Shown here: positions 50,604 to 60,831 of the stretch, piece after piece
Numbering within the stretch: the first letter of the stretch is position 1
Layout of the letters: every line of letters starts with the position of its first letter
Assembly: GCA_905221605.1 (NCBI GenBank)
Contig: CAJNDS010002679.1
Coordinates: forward strand, 463,501-527,500
DNA from: Symbiodinium natans
Lineage: Eukaryota > Sar > Dinophyceae > Suessiales > Symbiodiniaceae
DNA length: 64,000 bases
Reading direction: 5' to 3'
Position numbers and translations under genes: made by a program
Notes under the pieces: generated by a model
What the model was told of the DNA's origin: nothing
The model's input: only the letters and a program-made list of their open reading frames with translations
Database searches by the model: none

Positions 50604-51376
50604 GGTTTAGTGCTCTACCCTAAACTGAGGCCCTGAACTCGAAACCCTAAACCCAAAACCCGACACCCATAAAGGCCCTTGACGCTCAGATCCCGGAACT
50701 TCAACCGCCTGGCAGCGTTGTTACTCGTAGTTTTTTGTTGGGGCGCGGGGGGGGGGGGGGGGGGGGAGGGTTAGGTTTTGGGGTTTGGGGTGTTTCTGCG
50801 GCAAGGGCTTTGGAAGCTTCAAAGATCGGAGGGTTTAAGATTCTTTAAGGATCTAGGTTCGCGGTAGATGCTGTGTCATTGGAACTCAGAAGCTCAGGAG
50901 AAGTACACTTTCCCCAAAGATGGCGAAAAGGTGGACTGAGTCTCTCCAAGGCTGGGGGCGAAAGCTGGGTGAATGTGGGGGGATGGCGCGCCTTACGCCG
51001 GGCAGAGACTTCGGGATGTAGGATACAGCAAGCAAGTCCCTTCAAGTTCTTTGTGCTCTCTCTCGCTCTGTCCGGCTACTACCATGAATAACACGGCGCA
51101 TGCCTCGGGGCATGCCTAAGCTGCACTCGCAGCTCACAGCGCTGAGATTCATTGTGGCTGCAGCTGCTTGAGTTCATGCCAGTTCATGTCATGTGCGAGA
51201 TGTAGGTGTGCAGGCAAGCAGGATATTGCATGTTCAGGGCTTAAGATTTCGGCTTGGCAGTGTCAGCATGAATGAGCTTGGACAGGTTTTGTGTAGAGGG
51301 TTTAGCACAAGTTCCTTCCGTGACGACAACTTGTGTGCCATACAATTAGCCTGCAGCGCTTTCTGAACAAGCGCGC
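50604..51376. other. 5' flank of BTB gene
   Basis: G run at 50744-50766, then telomere-repeat-free unique sequence from about 50800. ORFs of 66-72 codons on opposite strands at 50845-51091 have no recognisable features. The promoter is expected here, but no recognisable element is seen. Confidence 0.5.
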
Positions 51377-52180
51377 ATGACAGCCGCAAGTGTGGGTAAT
51401 GCAGTCTATCGCCTCATTGAACTTGGCAAGTTCGATGCCTTGCGAAAGTTCGTCCCGGACGAGTTTGACTGGTCTCAGGTGTGTGGCCCAGGCAACATTT
51501 TGCCATTGTGTTTCGCAGTCTGGTTCTGCAATTGCAGTCCAGAAATGGTTCAGTGGATGATCGAGCAAGGAGCAGACCCCCTACTTGAACATCCCACCAC
51601 ATCGGCTGTGTGGAAGGCTGCCAAAGAGAACAGAATCGAGGGGACAGAGATCCAAGTTCCATTGGCAGGGCAATGTGCTCTTACCTTCGTTCTTGAGCAG
51701 ATGGCGCAACTGAAGAAGGGCAAAGGGGGTGCAGACTGGTCCGAAAAACTTCGTCACAAGGAAGCTACTCTAGAGGTTCTGATTAAATGCAGCCCCGCAA
51801 AACGCAGGAACCTCTGTGTCCCTCAGAGCTTGGTGGACACGTGGGAATCCGTCCGGGAGATGTCCTCCACGCACAACGTGGTCTTCGAGGCCGCGGATGG
51901 TGAGGTGTCGGCGCATGACCTCATCCTTGTTGCTGCATCGCCTGTCCTCAAGGCCATGCTGGAGTCTGCCATGAAAGAGGGCTCCAGCAAAAAAGTTACA
52001 ATCAAGGATTCCTCCAGCGCGGGTGTGCGCCTCTTCGTGGATATGCTGTACACGAGCTCTACGCGGGACGAGCCCGACTATAAGACCGTGATGGTTGCCC
52101 TGGATCTGGCGCATCGCTGGCAAGTTCAGGGCGTGGTAGCGGTTCTCTCGGCCATGCTGCAGAAGATGATCACTCTGGTC
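51377..52180 (+). CDS. Ankyrin-BTB protein, exon 1
   Basis: Starts at ATG in GCGCGCATGACAGCC. Residues 1-90 contain ankyrin-like helices (AVYRLIELGKFDALRKFV, EMVQWMIEQGADPLLEHP). Residues 165-265 form a BTB/POZ domain: HNVVFEAADGEVSAHDLILV, the AASPVLKAML core, GVRLFVDMLYTSS and the terminal ALDLAHRWQVQGV. BTB domains dimerise and often act as cullin-3 adaptors, so a role in substrate-specific ubiquitination is possible but not shown. The frame would stop at 52189; a GC donor at 52181 instead joins exon 2 in phase 0. Confidence 0.88.
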
Positions 52181-52311
52181 GCTGGGTAGGACCTTGAGAA
52201 CTCGTTGGATTTTCCCGCTCTGGGTTTAAGACAATCACATTTTCATTATTGGGGTTAAGACGATCATATTCAGGAGAATTCTCTTCAGAGAGTTTTCAAC
52301 GGCCAAGCTAG
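52181..52311 (+). other. BTB intron 1 (GC-AG, 131 nt)
   Basis: GCTGGGTAGG...GGCCAAGCTAG. The GT at 52186 cannot be used without frameshift. No telomere repeats. Confidence 0.65.
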
Positions 52312-52404
52312 GACAGCTTCGTCGCCATCGCCGAGGAGGCGGTGCTCAAGGACCTCACGTCGCTACAGCGATCTTGTAGGACCTTTGGGTCCACGAATGC
52401 AAAG
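52312..52404 (+). CDS. Ankyrin-BTB protein, exon 2
   Basis: 31 codons, DSFVAIAEEAVLKDLTSLQR then SCRTFGSTNAK, phase 0/0, ending at AAG/GTCAGC. It continues the helical BACK-like tail expected after the BTB domain. Confidence 0.7.
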
Positions 52405-53120
52405 GTCAGCAGGTCGGCCATTGGCAGATTGTTTTTTGTTTTGGACCTCTCGTCTCACTGGATTCCCCCCCCTTTTTTCCCAGAAGAACACTAATCCCCA
52501 TGAAACCTCAGCCAACAAAAAATGACAAACGGTAGGTTGCGTACTCCGGTTTTTTGGGGGTTCCGGCTGCAGGCCTTGAACTTTTAGGGCCAAGAAGGGG
52601 CCTGAGGCCCAAGCGGAAGTTGAGGGTGGCGTGTTGCATGGAATCTGTATGAAGCCCGGGTTCAGAAGTTTTGGGAATCTGTAGCTGGAAGCTTCAGGCT
52701 TCTGGGGCTTAGCTTCAGGCCTTGTTTACTTGGGATGTTCCCCCTTTATATTAACTATGATCATCCCTATAGTGCTGTTAGTATAAGGGGAACATCCCAA
52801 CTTATGAGGTAGATCCCGTCTTGTCTTTCATGTTGCATGCCTTCCGGGGGTTTTCCTCATCGGGTGGGGCTCCTCACCCCAGGCTCCTTTCAGTCGGAAT
52901 TAGTGGGGGTGTCAGCCCTTGACAACCGATAGTGGCCCACCAAGCATCTCTAAACCCTGAACCCTATACCCTAAGCCCCAAGTTCAAGCAACGCAGGGGT
53001 TGTCAGCCGCTCTTAAAGGACTAAAGGACTCCAGCCATTCTGGCCTTGTTGCAGCCTGGGTCAAGGCCAAGGGTTGTCGCTACACCCTAAACCCTAAACC
53101 CTAAACCCCTCCGCCTCTAG
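52405..53120 (+). other. BTB intron 2 (GT-AG) with element insertion
   Basis: 716 nt. Contains a family A element (52730-52800), and ends with a CCCTAAA array (53086-53108) followed by GCCTCTAG. The minus ORF at 52363-52593 is a shadow. Confidence 0.7.
52730..52800. mobile_element. Family A element, copy 4
   Basis: TTGGGATGTTCCCCCTTTAT and TATAAGGGGAACATCCCAA are inverted termini; shortest copy, within the BTB intron. Confidence 0.75.
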
Positions 53121-53246
53121 GTCAAGGCCATGCTGAAGAAGGGCACTTTGCCCGCAGCCGTGCGCAAGCTGCTTGGGCAGGCCGAGGCCCCTGCAGCAGA
53201 GGAGCAAGGCAAACAGAAGAGGCGACGGACCTTCTGCGCAAGCTGA
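53121..53246 (+). CDS. Ankyrin-BTB protein, exon 3 (C-terminus)
   Basis: 41 codons and TGA: VKAMLKKGTLPAAVRKLLGQ, then an acidic stretch (AEAPAAEEQ) and KQKRRRTFCAS, a basic tail like a nuclear localisation signal. Total protein 340 residues. A GC donor (GCAAGC) just before the stop is conceivable, so further exons cannot be excluded. A TTTAGGG array follows 3 nt after the stop. Confidence 0.75.
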   Translation, partial: VKAMLKKGTLPAAVRKLLGQAEAPAAEEQGKQKRRRTFCAS

Positions 53247-53341
53247 GCAGGGTTTAGGGTTTAGGGTTTAGGGTTCAGGGCTTAGGGCTTAGGGCTTAGG
53301 TTTAGGGTTTAGGGTTTAGGGTTTAGGGTTTAGGGTTATAG

Positions 53342-53443
53342 CTCCACGTCTGTCTCTGCGTGACCTGGTTCAGATACCACAGTTTCGACTTCGCTTCCCA
53401 CCTCATCGCCACATCGCCAAGTCAAAAGAGTTTCTTGGGTTAA
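53342..53443 (+). CDS. Putative exon with stop
   Basis: LHVCLCVTWFRYHSFDFASH then LIATSPSQKSFLG and TAA, after a TTTAGGG array. Confidence 0.45.
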   Translation, partial: LHVCLCVTWFRYHSFDFASHLIATSPSQKSFLG

Positions 53444-53718
53444 CCTTCGGGGTTGCCCTCAGATCGCTGCATGGTTTAACGCTTTGGGTTTGGGGTTCAG
53501 GGTTGAGTTCTGGGTCTTGGCCCCCCTTAGGTGCTGAGGGTCCAGGAGCCCTAAACCCTAAACCCTCATACTAGAAGTACTGGAAACCGGCTTCCTTCCG
53601 AAGGTTCTTCGTAAGTATATAGCTCCTTCGCTACTAACTTCAACATGGAGAGCCTTGCAGCATGGCCAGAACACGCACGAAGCCGCGATCTTGGGTTGGT
53701 GTTTTTGTGAGTATCGAG

Positions 53719-53827
53719 GAGCCGGAGTAGGCCCTTATTTCCTTTGTTTAGGGTCTAGGTTCCCTTATAAGCCCCTTTAGTCCAGAAAGGGTACCCGTAT
53801 TTATTCCTAGGTTACTCCTGAGTCTAG
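53719..53827. mobile_element. Family C element, copy 3
   Basis: GAGCCGGAGTAGGCCCTTAT to GTTACTCCTGAGTCTAG, with a single internal TTTAGGG. Confidence 0.75.
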
Positions 53828-53920
53828 ATAAGATTGTTGTTTAGGGTTTAGGTTCAAATATGGCCATTTAGGGAAACTTGTTTATTCCTAGGTTGCTAGG
53901 GAAGCAGATTTTGGGCTGAG

Positions 53921-53987
53921 TGGTCAAGCTTGCCTCAAGCCCGAACTGGTGGGGGAAGCTGTCAGAGCTGGCAGTGTTCCACCTAAG
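53921..53987 (+). CDS. Putative micro-exon
   Basis: After GGGCTGAG. GQACLKPELVGEAVRAGSVP then PK, followed by TTTAGGG array. Confidence 0.5.
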
Positions 53988-54299
53988 GTTTAGGGTTTAG
54001 GGTTTAGGGTTTGGGGTTTAGGGTTTAGGGCTTAGGGCTTAGGGTTTAGGGTTTAGGGTTTAGGGTTAGGGTTTAGGGTTTAGGGTTTAGGGTTTAGGGT
54101 TTAGGGTTGGGGGTTTGTTGGGTTTTTTAGCCAAGCACTGGACCCAACACGAAGAACCCAAACAAACCCTACAGAGGCTTATTGACCCTACAAGCCCCAC
54201 TAAACCTGCAAGCCTAAACCCTACAGCCTCCTACACACCATGAACATCCCCACGTCGGTTGTCCCAACCTAAACCCCTATAAGCCCTGTACCCTAAACT

Positions 54300-54460
54300 T
54301 CCCTAAACCCCTGGAAGCCCCAAACCCCAAGCCCCAAACCCCAAACCCCAAACCCCAAGCCCCAAACCCTAAACCCTAAACCCTAAACCCTAAACCCTAA
54401 ACCCTAAACCCTAAACCCTAAACCCTAAACCCTAAACCCTAAACCCTAAACCCTAAACCC
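54300..54460. repeat. CCCTAAA/CCCCAAA array
   Basis: Starts as CCCCAAA/CCCCAAG, then about fifteen CCCTAAA units. Confidence 0.97.
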
Positions 54461-54496
54461 CTGTAAGCCCTTCAAAACTTCCTTTGGTCCTGCCAG

Positions 54497-54583
54497 GCCT
54501 GGGTCGACTTCGTGTGGAGGGCGCCTTCCGCACAGCCACGTGCCAAAAAGGGGCGCCCCCTCCACTCACGCCAAGCAGATTAG
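54497..54583 (+). CDS. Putative exon with stop
   Basis: After GTCCTGCCAG. AWVDFVWRAPSAQPRAKKGR then PLHSRQAD and TAG within the following TTAGGG. Confidence 0.5.
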   Translation, partial: AWVDFVWRAPSAQPRAKKGRPLHSRQAD

Positions 54584-54746
54584 GGTTTAGGCTTTAGGGT
54601 TTATGGTTTAGGGTTCAGGGTTTAGGGTTCAGGGCTCAGGGTTTGTAACCTCTAGACTCAAAGCCCTTCCCTGCAACTTCCACCCTTCGACCCTAAACCC
54701 TGCAACCTAAACCTTAAACCCTACACTCATGAGAAGCCAAGAGTCG

Positions 54747-54827
54747 GAGAAGTCCCGAATCCCCGCGTGCGCCAGGACACGGCCGTGGACCTTTGGGCCC
54801 TTGGGACGTAACGCGGCCGCAGAGGGT
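54747..54827 (+). CDS. Putative exon
   Basis: EKSRIPACARTRPWTFGPLG then RNAAAE, ending in TTTAGGG. Confidence 0.45.
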
Positions 54828-54861
54828 TTAGGGTTTAGGGCTTATAAGGGCTTAGGGGTTA

Positions 54862-54995
54862 GGTAGGGTTTAGGGTTTAGGGTTTAGGGTTTAGGGTTTA
54901 GGGTTTAGGGTTTAGGGTTTAGGGTTTAGGGTTTAGGGTTTAGGGTTTAGGGTTTAGGGTTTAGGGTTTAGGGTTTAGGGTTTAGGGTTTAGGGA
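54862..54995. repeat. Perfect TTTAGGG array
   Basis: About nineteen units. Confidence 0.98.
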
Positions 54996-55278
54996 TAGGG
55001 GTCGGAAGAAAATCACTAATAGCATTCCCTTCTGGTCCCTGTATATTATGATTATACTACAATGATCCCCAAAACCTTATTCTAATTATTAAGGCCCCTG
55101 TAGAAGGATTTAGCTTTTAGGGTGTAGGGATTTAGGATTTCGGACTATATAGCTGTGTAGGCCCTAATTAGGGCTTAGGGTTGGGGTTTAGAGTTCAGGA
55201 TTTGGAGGCGTAGGTCCAAGGGATCGAAACTCTCCAGGTTTCCATGGCAGATTGCTGTCTCCTGGTGGTCTCCGTCGG

Positions 55279-55284
55279 TCTCTC

Positions 55285-55326
<42 letters not shown>

Positions 55327-55335
55327 CCTCTCTCT
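55279..55335. repeat. (CT)n microsatellite
   Basis: Long CT run; Ser/Leu- and Glu/Arg-rich ORFs are artefacts. Confidence 0.97.
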
Positions 55336-55446
55336 GTTCGTCCTCCTGCCTCAGCAGCACATGGCCGCAGATCCTTAACCTTATACAGTCCTTACAAAAT
55401 AAAGCAAGACTGCGAGACTCTTCCCGATCTTGATCCCAAAACCCTG

Positions 55447-55572
55447 ATCCCTAAACCCCAAACCCTAAACCCCAAACCCTAAACCCCAAACCCTAAACCC
55501 TAAACCCTGAACCCTGAACCCTAAACCCTAAACCCTAAACCCTAAACCCTAAACCCTAAACCCTAAACCCTA
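55447..55572. repeat. CCCTAAA array with CCCCAAA
   Basis: About eighteen units. Confidence 0.96.
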
Positions 55573-55669
55573 CCAAGGCTGGTCTATGAGCTTCTAGTCG
55601 GACACCAGCCCTTCTGGGGCTCCAAAGAGGCCTCGACATGGGAAATAGGGGCTTGTAGGGCTCCCCCTA

Positions 55670-55832
55670 CACCCTAAACCCTAAACCCTAAACCCTAAAC
55701 CCTAAACCCTAAACCCTAAACCCTAAACCCTAAACCCTGAACCCTGAACCCTGAACCCTGAACCCTGAACCCTGAACCCTGAACCCTGAACCCTGAACCC
55801 TAAACCCTAAACCCTAAACCCTAAACCTACCC
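55670..55832. repeat. CCCTAAA array with homogenised CCCTGAA block
   Basis: Nine CCCTAAA, then ten consecutive CCCTGAA, then CCCTAAA again. Confidence 0.97.
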
Positions 55833-56489
55833 TAAACCCGAGCCCGCATGAATAGGATGAGGCTTTGATAGGATCTCCGGGGTTTTGGGGGGTGAAAGCG
55901 CTTTAGGGGCTTCGGAGCTTCAGGGATAGGGTCTTTAGGGTTTAGGGTTGAGTGTTTCGAGTTTAGGGCTTATTGGGTTTAGGGTTTAGGGTTTGGGGTT
56001 TGGGGTTTGGGGTTTGGGGTCTAGGGTTTGGGGTTTAGGGTTCAGGGATTCAGGGGTTGTTAAGGTCGAGGGATTAGGGGGATTAGGAGTTCAGATCCGC
56101 CCTGCGTTTGAGTTTCCAAGCGCAGGTGGACACCTGAGTTCCCCAAAGCAATGGCTCACCCCAGATGATCGCGGAAGCTAGCAGAGTATCTTCGACCACA
56201 ACAAGTGAGAGAAACCCTAAACCCTAAACCCTAAACCCTAAACCCTAAACCCTACCAGCACTATGAGCCAGCCCTTTGAGGGAAGCCTGCAAAGGCCTGT
56301 GGTGGCTTGGGGGCTTCAATGCCCACATGACTGCGTACAGTATATACGTACGCATGTAGATACATAAACCCTAAACCCTAAACCCTAAACCCTAAACCCT
56401 AAACCCTAAACCGTATATGTATGTATTAACTACATATATAGACACGTTTATCTATGCGTATACTTAAAGTTAAAGCAACACACACCACG
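55833..56489. other. Array-dominated stretch
   Basis: TTTAGGG/TTTGGGG derivatives, two CCCTAAA arrays (56215-56252, 56366-56412) and a TA/CGTA-rich block. No firm exon. Confidence 0.45.
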
Positions 56490-56621
56490 GCAAGTACACA
56501 TGTCGTGTGCCGCGTGCCGGTGCTCCAGGAGATCAAGAAGAAAGTCCTGGCCGTCGATCTCCGCTACCCACCGAACCTGCTCACGGAGGAGGTGGAGAGT
56601 CGCATGTTTGCCTCCTCTGAA
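56490..56621 (+). CDS. Putative exon
   Basis: About 43 codons: VVCRVPVLQEIKKKVLAVDL then RYPPNLLTEEVESRMFASSE. Strong coding appearance; the ORF's far end (LNPKP) is array. No family recognised. Confidence 0.6.
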
Positions 56622-56689
56622 ACCCTAAACCCTAAACCCTAAACCCTCAACCCTAAACCGTAAACCCTAAACCCTAAACCCCCCTCCGG

Positions 56690-56745
56690 CCTCCCCACCC
56701 CCCCCCCCCCCCCCCGGCCCCCCTCCCCCCCCCACCCCCGTCGCC
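56690..56745. repeat. Poly-C tract
   Basis: C with scattered A, G and T. Confidence 0.96.
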
Positions 56746-56907
56746 CGGCCTGGCCCTGACCCACACTTGAGCAGGCCACAGCTGACACCTGTAAATTTGG
56801 TTTATTACACCCTCGGCATGCAGTATTAAACAACTTACAGTTATGTTTACCGGCTTAAGGGTAATTGATACTATGTATACACATAGATATCAGATACACC
56901 CTGGCGC

Positions 56908-57000
56908 ACAAGTGACTCCACCTTCATCGCTCACGAAGCCTGTGATCACAGAATGTCGGAATGCTCGGCTTCTTGGCATCTAAAACCGGAGTTTCCTGAA
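56908..57000 (+). CDS. Putative exon
   Basis: TSDSTFIAHEACDHRMSECS then ASWHLKPEFPE, ending in a CCCTAAA array. Confidence 0.4.
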
Positions 57001-57070
57001 CCCTAAACCCTAAACCCTAAACCCTAAACCCTAAACCCTAAACCCTAAACCCTAAACCCTAAACCCTAAA
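57000..57070. repeat. CCCTAAA array
   Basis: Ten units. Confidence 0.97.
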
Positions 57071-57076
57071 AGCCAG

Positions 57077-57148
57077 GCCATCTCGGTGTTCAAAGGGCTG
57101 ATGCAGCGAGATCCCCGAAGCCGGGGGACCTGGTCTGGACAAAGAAAG
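57077..57148 (+). CDS. Putative micro-exon
   Basis: After AAAGCCAG. QAISVFKGLMQRDPRSRGTW then SGQRK. Confidence 0.5.
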
Positions 57149-57804
57149 GGCCCAGGGTTTAAGGTTGAAGGGCTTAGGGGATGAGGGCGAAACCCTAACC
57201 CTTGAAGCCTCCGGAAAAAGAAAGGGCTCAGGGTTTTAGGTTTAAAGGCTTTAGGGCGAAACCCTACACCCTAAACCCTAATCTGCAGGTACCGGCGTAG
57301 GGAGCTTAGGACTGAGGCTTGCTGGGACTTAAGTACCCTCAAATGAGGGTATTTGGGGCAGCTCCAGTGACTTCTTTGGGTGGCAGGGTTTGGGGTTTAG
57401 GGTTTAGGGTTTAGGGTTTAGGGTGGTAGGGTTTGCGGTTCAGGGTTTGGGGTGGCCTTTGGGGGTGTTTTCTTTTCTGGCTGTGTTGGGGCGCAACCTG
57501 CTTAGAAGGCCTTCCAGCCATAGTCTCGCTTGCTCACTCGTATGAATAGAAATATAAATATAAACATAAATAAACATACATATATATATATTATACATAT
57601 ATTTGTGTGTGTGTGTGTTTCCGGTTGTGCGGGCTTTCTTAGCTTTGTAAGGTTTGGGGTTTCGTGTTTGGGGAAGGTTTGGGGCTTATCAGTTTAGGTT
57701 TTGGGCTTGAGGAGGGTTTGCGGTTTCGTGAGGCATCGAAGGGAGAGAGCTCCCTACGACAGTAAGACGTGCCTCCTGCATTCGACGAGTTACGCGGCCA
57801 CATC

Positions 57805-57905
57805 TTGGGATGTTCCCCTTATACTAGCAGTCTTTAATAGGGGATTATAGTACCCCCTAATTCTTCGAATCCCTATTAAGGACTAAAAAGGGGGGAACAT
57901 CCCAA
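57805..57905. mobile_element. Family A element, copy 5
   Basis: TTGGGATGTTCCCCTTATAC and GGGGGGAACATCCCAA termini; AGTCTTTAATAGGGGATTAT pairs with the right half. Confidence 0.75.
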
Positions 57906-57992
57906 GCCACGTCTTTACACCCTAAACCCCTAAATTATAAAAACCTTAAACCATAAACCCTAAACGCTAAACCCTAAACACTAAACCCCCGT

Positions 57993-58091
57993 GGGGAGAA
58001 CGTGCTGGCAGCGGCTACAACTGCAGTAGCCAAGGCCGGTGTCTCTCTTGGCGAGAGCGCGACGGTCATTTCTCCCACTGTGGCCACGCGG
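57993..58091 (+). CDS. Putative exon
   Basis: GENVLAAATTAVAKAGVSLG then ESATVISPTVATR, between CCCTAAA and TTTAGGG arrays. Confidence 0.5.
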
Positions 58092-58137
58092 TTTAGGGTT
58101 TAGGGTTTAGGGTTCAGGGTTTAGGGTTTAGGGTTAA

Positions 58138-58218
58138 GTGGTTGACGAACGCACATTGCGCCCTCGGATGGTACCATGCGCGATCGCTGAAGAAGAGGAG
58201 ATGAAGGAGGGGTCGTAG
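58138..58218 (+). CDS. Putative exon with stop
   Basis: VVDERTLRPRMVPCAIAEEE then EMKEGS and TAG; an overlapping + frame (KWLTNAHCALGWYHARS) is also open. Confidence 0.4.
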   Translation: MVDERTLRPRMVPCAIAEEEEMKEGS

Positions 58219-58267
58219 TTGCCGTTTGGCCAGCGGAAGAGGCCACACTTGTGAGCACTACGTTTTG

Positions 58268-58379
58268 GAGCCCTAAACCCTAAACCCTAAGCCCTAAACC
58301 CTAAACCCTAAACCCTAAACCCTAAACCCTAAACCCTAAACCCTAAACCCTAAACCCTAAACCCTAAACCCTAAACCTA
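58268..58379. repeat. CCCTAAA array
   Basis: About sixteen units. Confidence 0.97.
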
Positions 58380-58817
58380 AGATTCGATTTAGGGCTTATA
58401 GGGTTTGGGTCCACAGCTTGAGGTGCCCCCAGTCGGCTGCACATTCGGCTGCTTTCGTGCTTCCCCAGCCAACCCTTGCTTCCTTCGCGGCAACCGTAAA
58501 CAATAAACCTCGAGGTTTAGGGTTTAGGGTTTAGGGTTTGGGGTTTCCGTAAGCCCTAAACCTTTTTCAGGGGAATTTCAGGCTGAGGCTGTCGGCGGCG
58601 TTTCGGGTAAGGAGGGTTTTGAAATTGGAAACCCGACCCCCTAGACCCTAAGCATACAGCTTTCGGGAAGCTCCGTGGCAAAGCCAGGGCGAACTCCGGC
58701 ACGCGAGCTTCTGGAAGAGTGTCCATGGGCCACGCGGCCTAACGTTGAGTTTACAAGCCCCTTAACCCTCAACCCTAGACCTACACCCTAAACCCTAAAC
58801 CCACGTCGTGCTTACTA

Positions 58818-58819
58818 AA

Positions 58820-58867
<48 letters not shown>
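58818..58867. repeat. (GA)n microsatellite
   Basis: AGAGAG run upstream of the gene-like stretch. Confidence 0.97.
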
Positions 58868-58869
<2 letters not shown>

Positions 58870-58872
58870 CCA

Positions 58873-59397
58873 TTAAAAAACACGGAAACAAATCCCCAAA
58901 GCCCATGGTCCTCCCTCGGATCGAGCACCTCGCTCAGGAAGAAGGCTTTCCGAGCGTTTGCCTCGAGCTGTTTGTGTTTTGACCCTGACTGATTTCACGA
59001 AGAAAACAAAGGAGGCTCCCATACCTTCCTGAATACCAAACAATTGCTGCTGGATGGGCTCACGTTTCACGCCACGAGCAAGCATGGAGCCAAGCTGTTC
59101 CGCTTGTTTACAGTTGAGTAAAACGGGTGCACATCGCCTTGCGCGTATGGACGCTCCGCCTTCTGACAAAGCCTTGCGCTCCTGGACCCGCGTCCAGATG
59201 GTCAAGGCAAGACGCGGCAAGGATAATGGCAGGGAGTTTTCACGGTCCACTCCCTTGCTTGCGCAGCTCCAGCGTCTCTGCTTTGCACACACGGAGCTCA
59301 GTTGCATCTCCCGGGGCACCGTGATGCCAAGAAAGTGCAGGACTTCATTCATCTTGTTTGTGTGTCCTCGCCGTTGCGGAGCTCTGGGGAAGCACAT
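58873..59397 (-). CDS. Uncharacterised ORF, strand ambiguous
   Basis: 174 codons, with an internal ATG giving MNEVLHFLGITVPREMQLSS. Later segments include LTIWTRVQERKALSEGGASI and QAEQLGSMLARGVKREPIQQ. Region free of telomere repeats. A + frame of 143 codons (59054-59485) overlaps it, ending HFFNVGFAPFPGPGSNQWKG. Either may be real; no family recognised. Confidence 0.35.
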   Translation of the reverse strand: MCFPRAPQRRGHTNKMNEVLHFLGITVPREMQLSSVCAKQRRWSCASKGVDRENSLPLSLPRLALTIWTRVQERKALSEGGASIRARRCAPVLLNCKQAEQLGSMLARGVKREPIQQQLFGIQEGMGASFVFFVKSVRVKTQTARGKRSESLLPERGARSEGGPWALGICFRVF

Positions 59398-59557
59398 GGC
59401 CCTCGCTTATTGGCAGAAAAGCCACTTCTTCAACGTGGGCTTTGCGCCGTTTCCTGGTCCCGGCAGCAATCAATGGAAGGGCTGAATCCGTTCGAAGTGT
59501 CGGGTCTTTGCATTAATGAAGCTGCTCTTGCGCCTCCAAACATCAGGGTGCTTATGA

Positions 59558-59975
59558 CAACAGGTTGCTCGACTGCGCAATAGAGGCCCAGCAGACCATC
59601 ACAGCGTCAAGAACAAGCTACCTGAACATGTTTGGCACGCCGGCGCCAAGGAAAGTACGGCGCTCTGGGTGCAGGAAAGTAATCTGGGCAAGATCTCAGA
59701 TTTGATTCTTCTGCGTGAGGGTGCGCAAAAAGATATGGAGATGAAGGGGGCGGCGACGCGAACTGAGAAGTGTGGGAAGTCGGGGTTTACGGGCCACAGC
59801 TTTGCTAGTCTATCTGATGGCACATGTCCGCCTTCATCAACACGTTGAACTTCCTTCCGCCAACATGCCGAAGGGCCCCGAAGGGCTACGTGTGTGAGAA
59901 GGCTCGGCAACAGTATCACTTGGTGAGGCGCATCGAGCTGCTGAAGGCGTGTGCGTATGACAAGGGAACTGGATA
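59558..59975 (+). pseudogene. Frameshifted coding relic
   Basis: Coding character jumps between + frames: NRLLDCAIEAQQTITASRTS/YLNMFG, then AGAKESTALWVQESNLGKIS/DLILLREGAQKDMEMKGA up to FASLSD, then FINTLNFLPP/KGYVCEKARQQYHLVRRIEL ending in TAG. Two small frame changes without splice signals suggest a decayed gene or retrocopy. The 106-codon minus ORF is less protein-like. Family not recognised. Confidence 0.4.
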
Positions 59976-60400
59976 GCTCACAGCACAGACCTCAAACCCT
60001 GGCAGCCTATAGTGCCCAAACCCTCAGTGCTAAGCACGTTCTGGACGCGGCTTCCTTCATTCTATCCGCTTGTCTCATTTTGAACCTGACAAATCTCCAA
60101 ATGTACATGTGCAGTCGAATGGACCTGCGAACGACGTGTGCACGTCAGGGTTTTCTACATTCGACCGTGAGAAAGCGTGGCGTCAATAGCCAGATGTGCA
60201 CCTACTACTGCGACTGCACCGCCTACTACGATTACTTCGACGACTATGACAACAAACTGTGTACATATTTATATACACACACATGCGACTGTTGCAAGGA
60301 CGACTCGGACTCCGACGAGAAATGGTTTGCTACTCCTTCGACAACGACGACTACTACACTGCTTCGTATCAAAGTTTGAAACGCTGGGCCCTAAACCCTA
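59976..60400 (+). other. ORF of uncertain status
   Basis: ATG at 59957 opens a frame to 60379. The second half is Tyr/Asp/Cys-rich (CTYYCDCTAYYDYFDDYDNK) and then Thr-rich. May be low-complexity DNA rather than a gene. Confidence 0.3.
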
Positions 60401-60831
60401 GACCCTAAACCCTAAACCCTAAACCCTAAACCCTAAACCCTGGTGCAAGACCAGGCTTCGCTCGGCTGTCTCCACGTGGTCGCGTCGTATGTTTTATTGA
60501 TGGAGAGTGGCAAATGTACAAGCGTGCTCGCAGAGAAAACCCTACAGCCCTAAAGTTTGAAGCCCTAAACCCTGAAACCTTTGGCTGGAGAATCCAAAAC
60601 CTTACCCCCCCCCTCCCCAAAATCCTACACGAATCCTAAACCCCGAAACCCTCGAAATCCTAAAACCTTGAAGCCCTAAAGCCGTAAGCCCGAACATGTT
60701 TTAACTCCAAAGCCCAGAACCCTCCTGAATGCAGCCTTTAACCCTAAAGCCCACGAGGCGGAGAGCCCCGTGGGGGTTTTGGCTTTAATGCAAACCCCAA
60801 GGTACCATATCTCCTCTGGATCGCAAGTAAG

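Noticed and set aside
51302-52123. Minus ORFs opposite the BTB gene
   Set aside because: Shadows; the + frame has clear ankyrin and BTB signatures.
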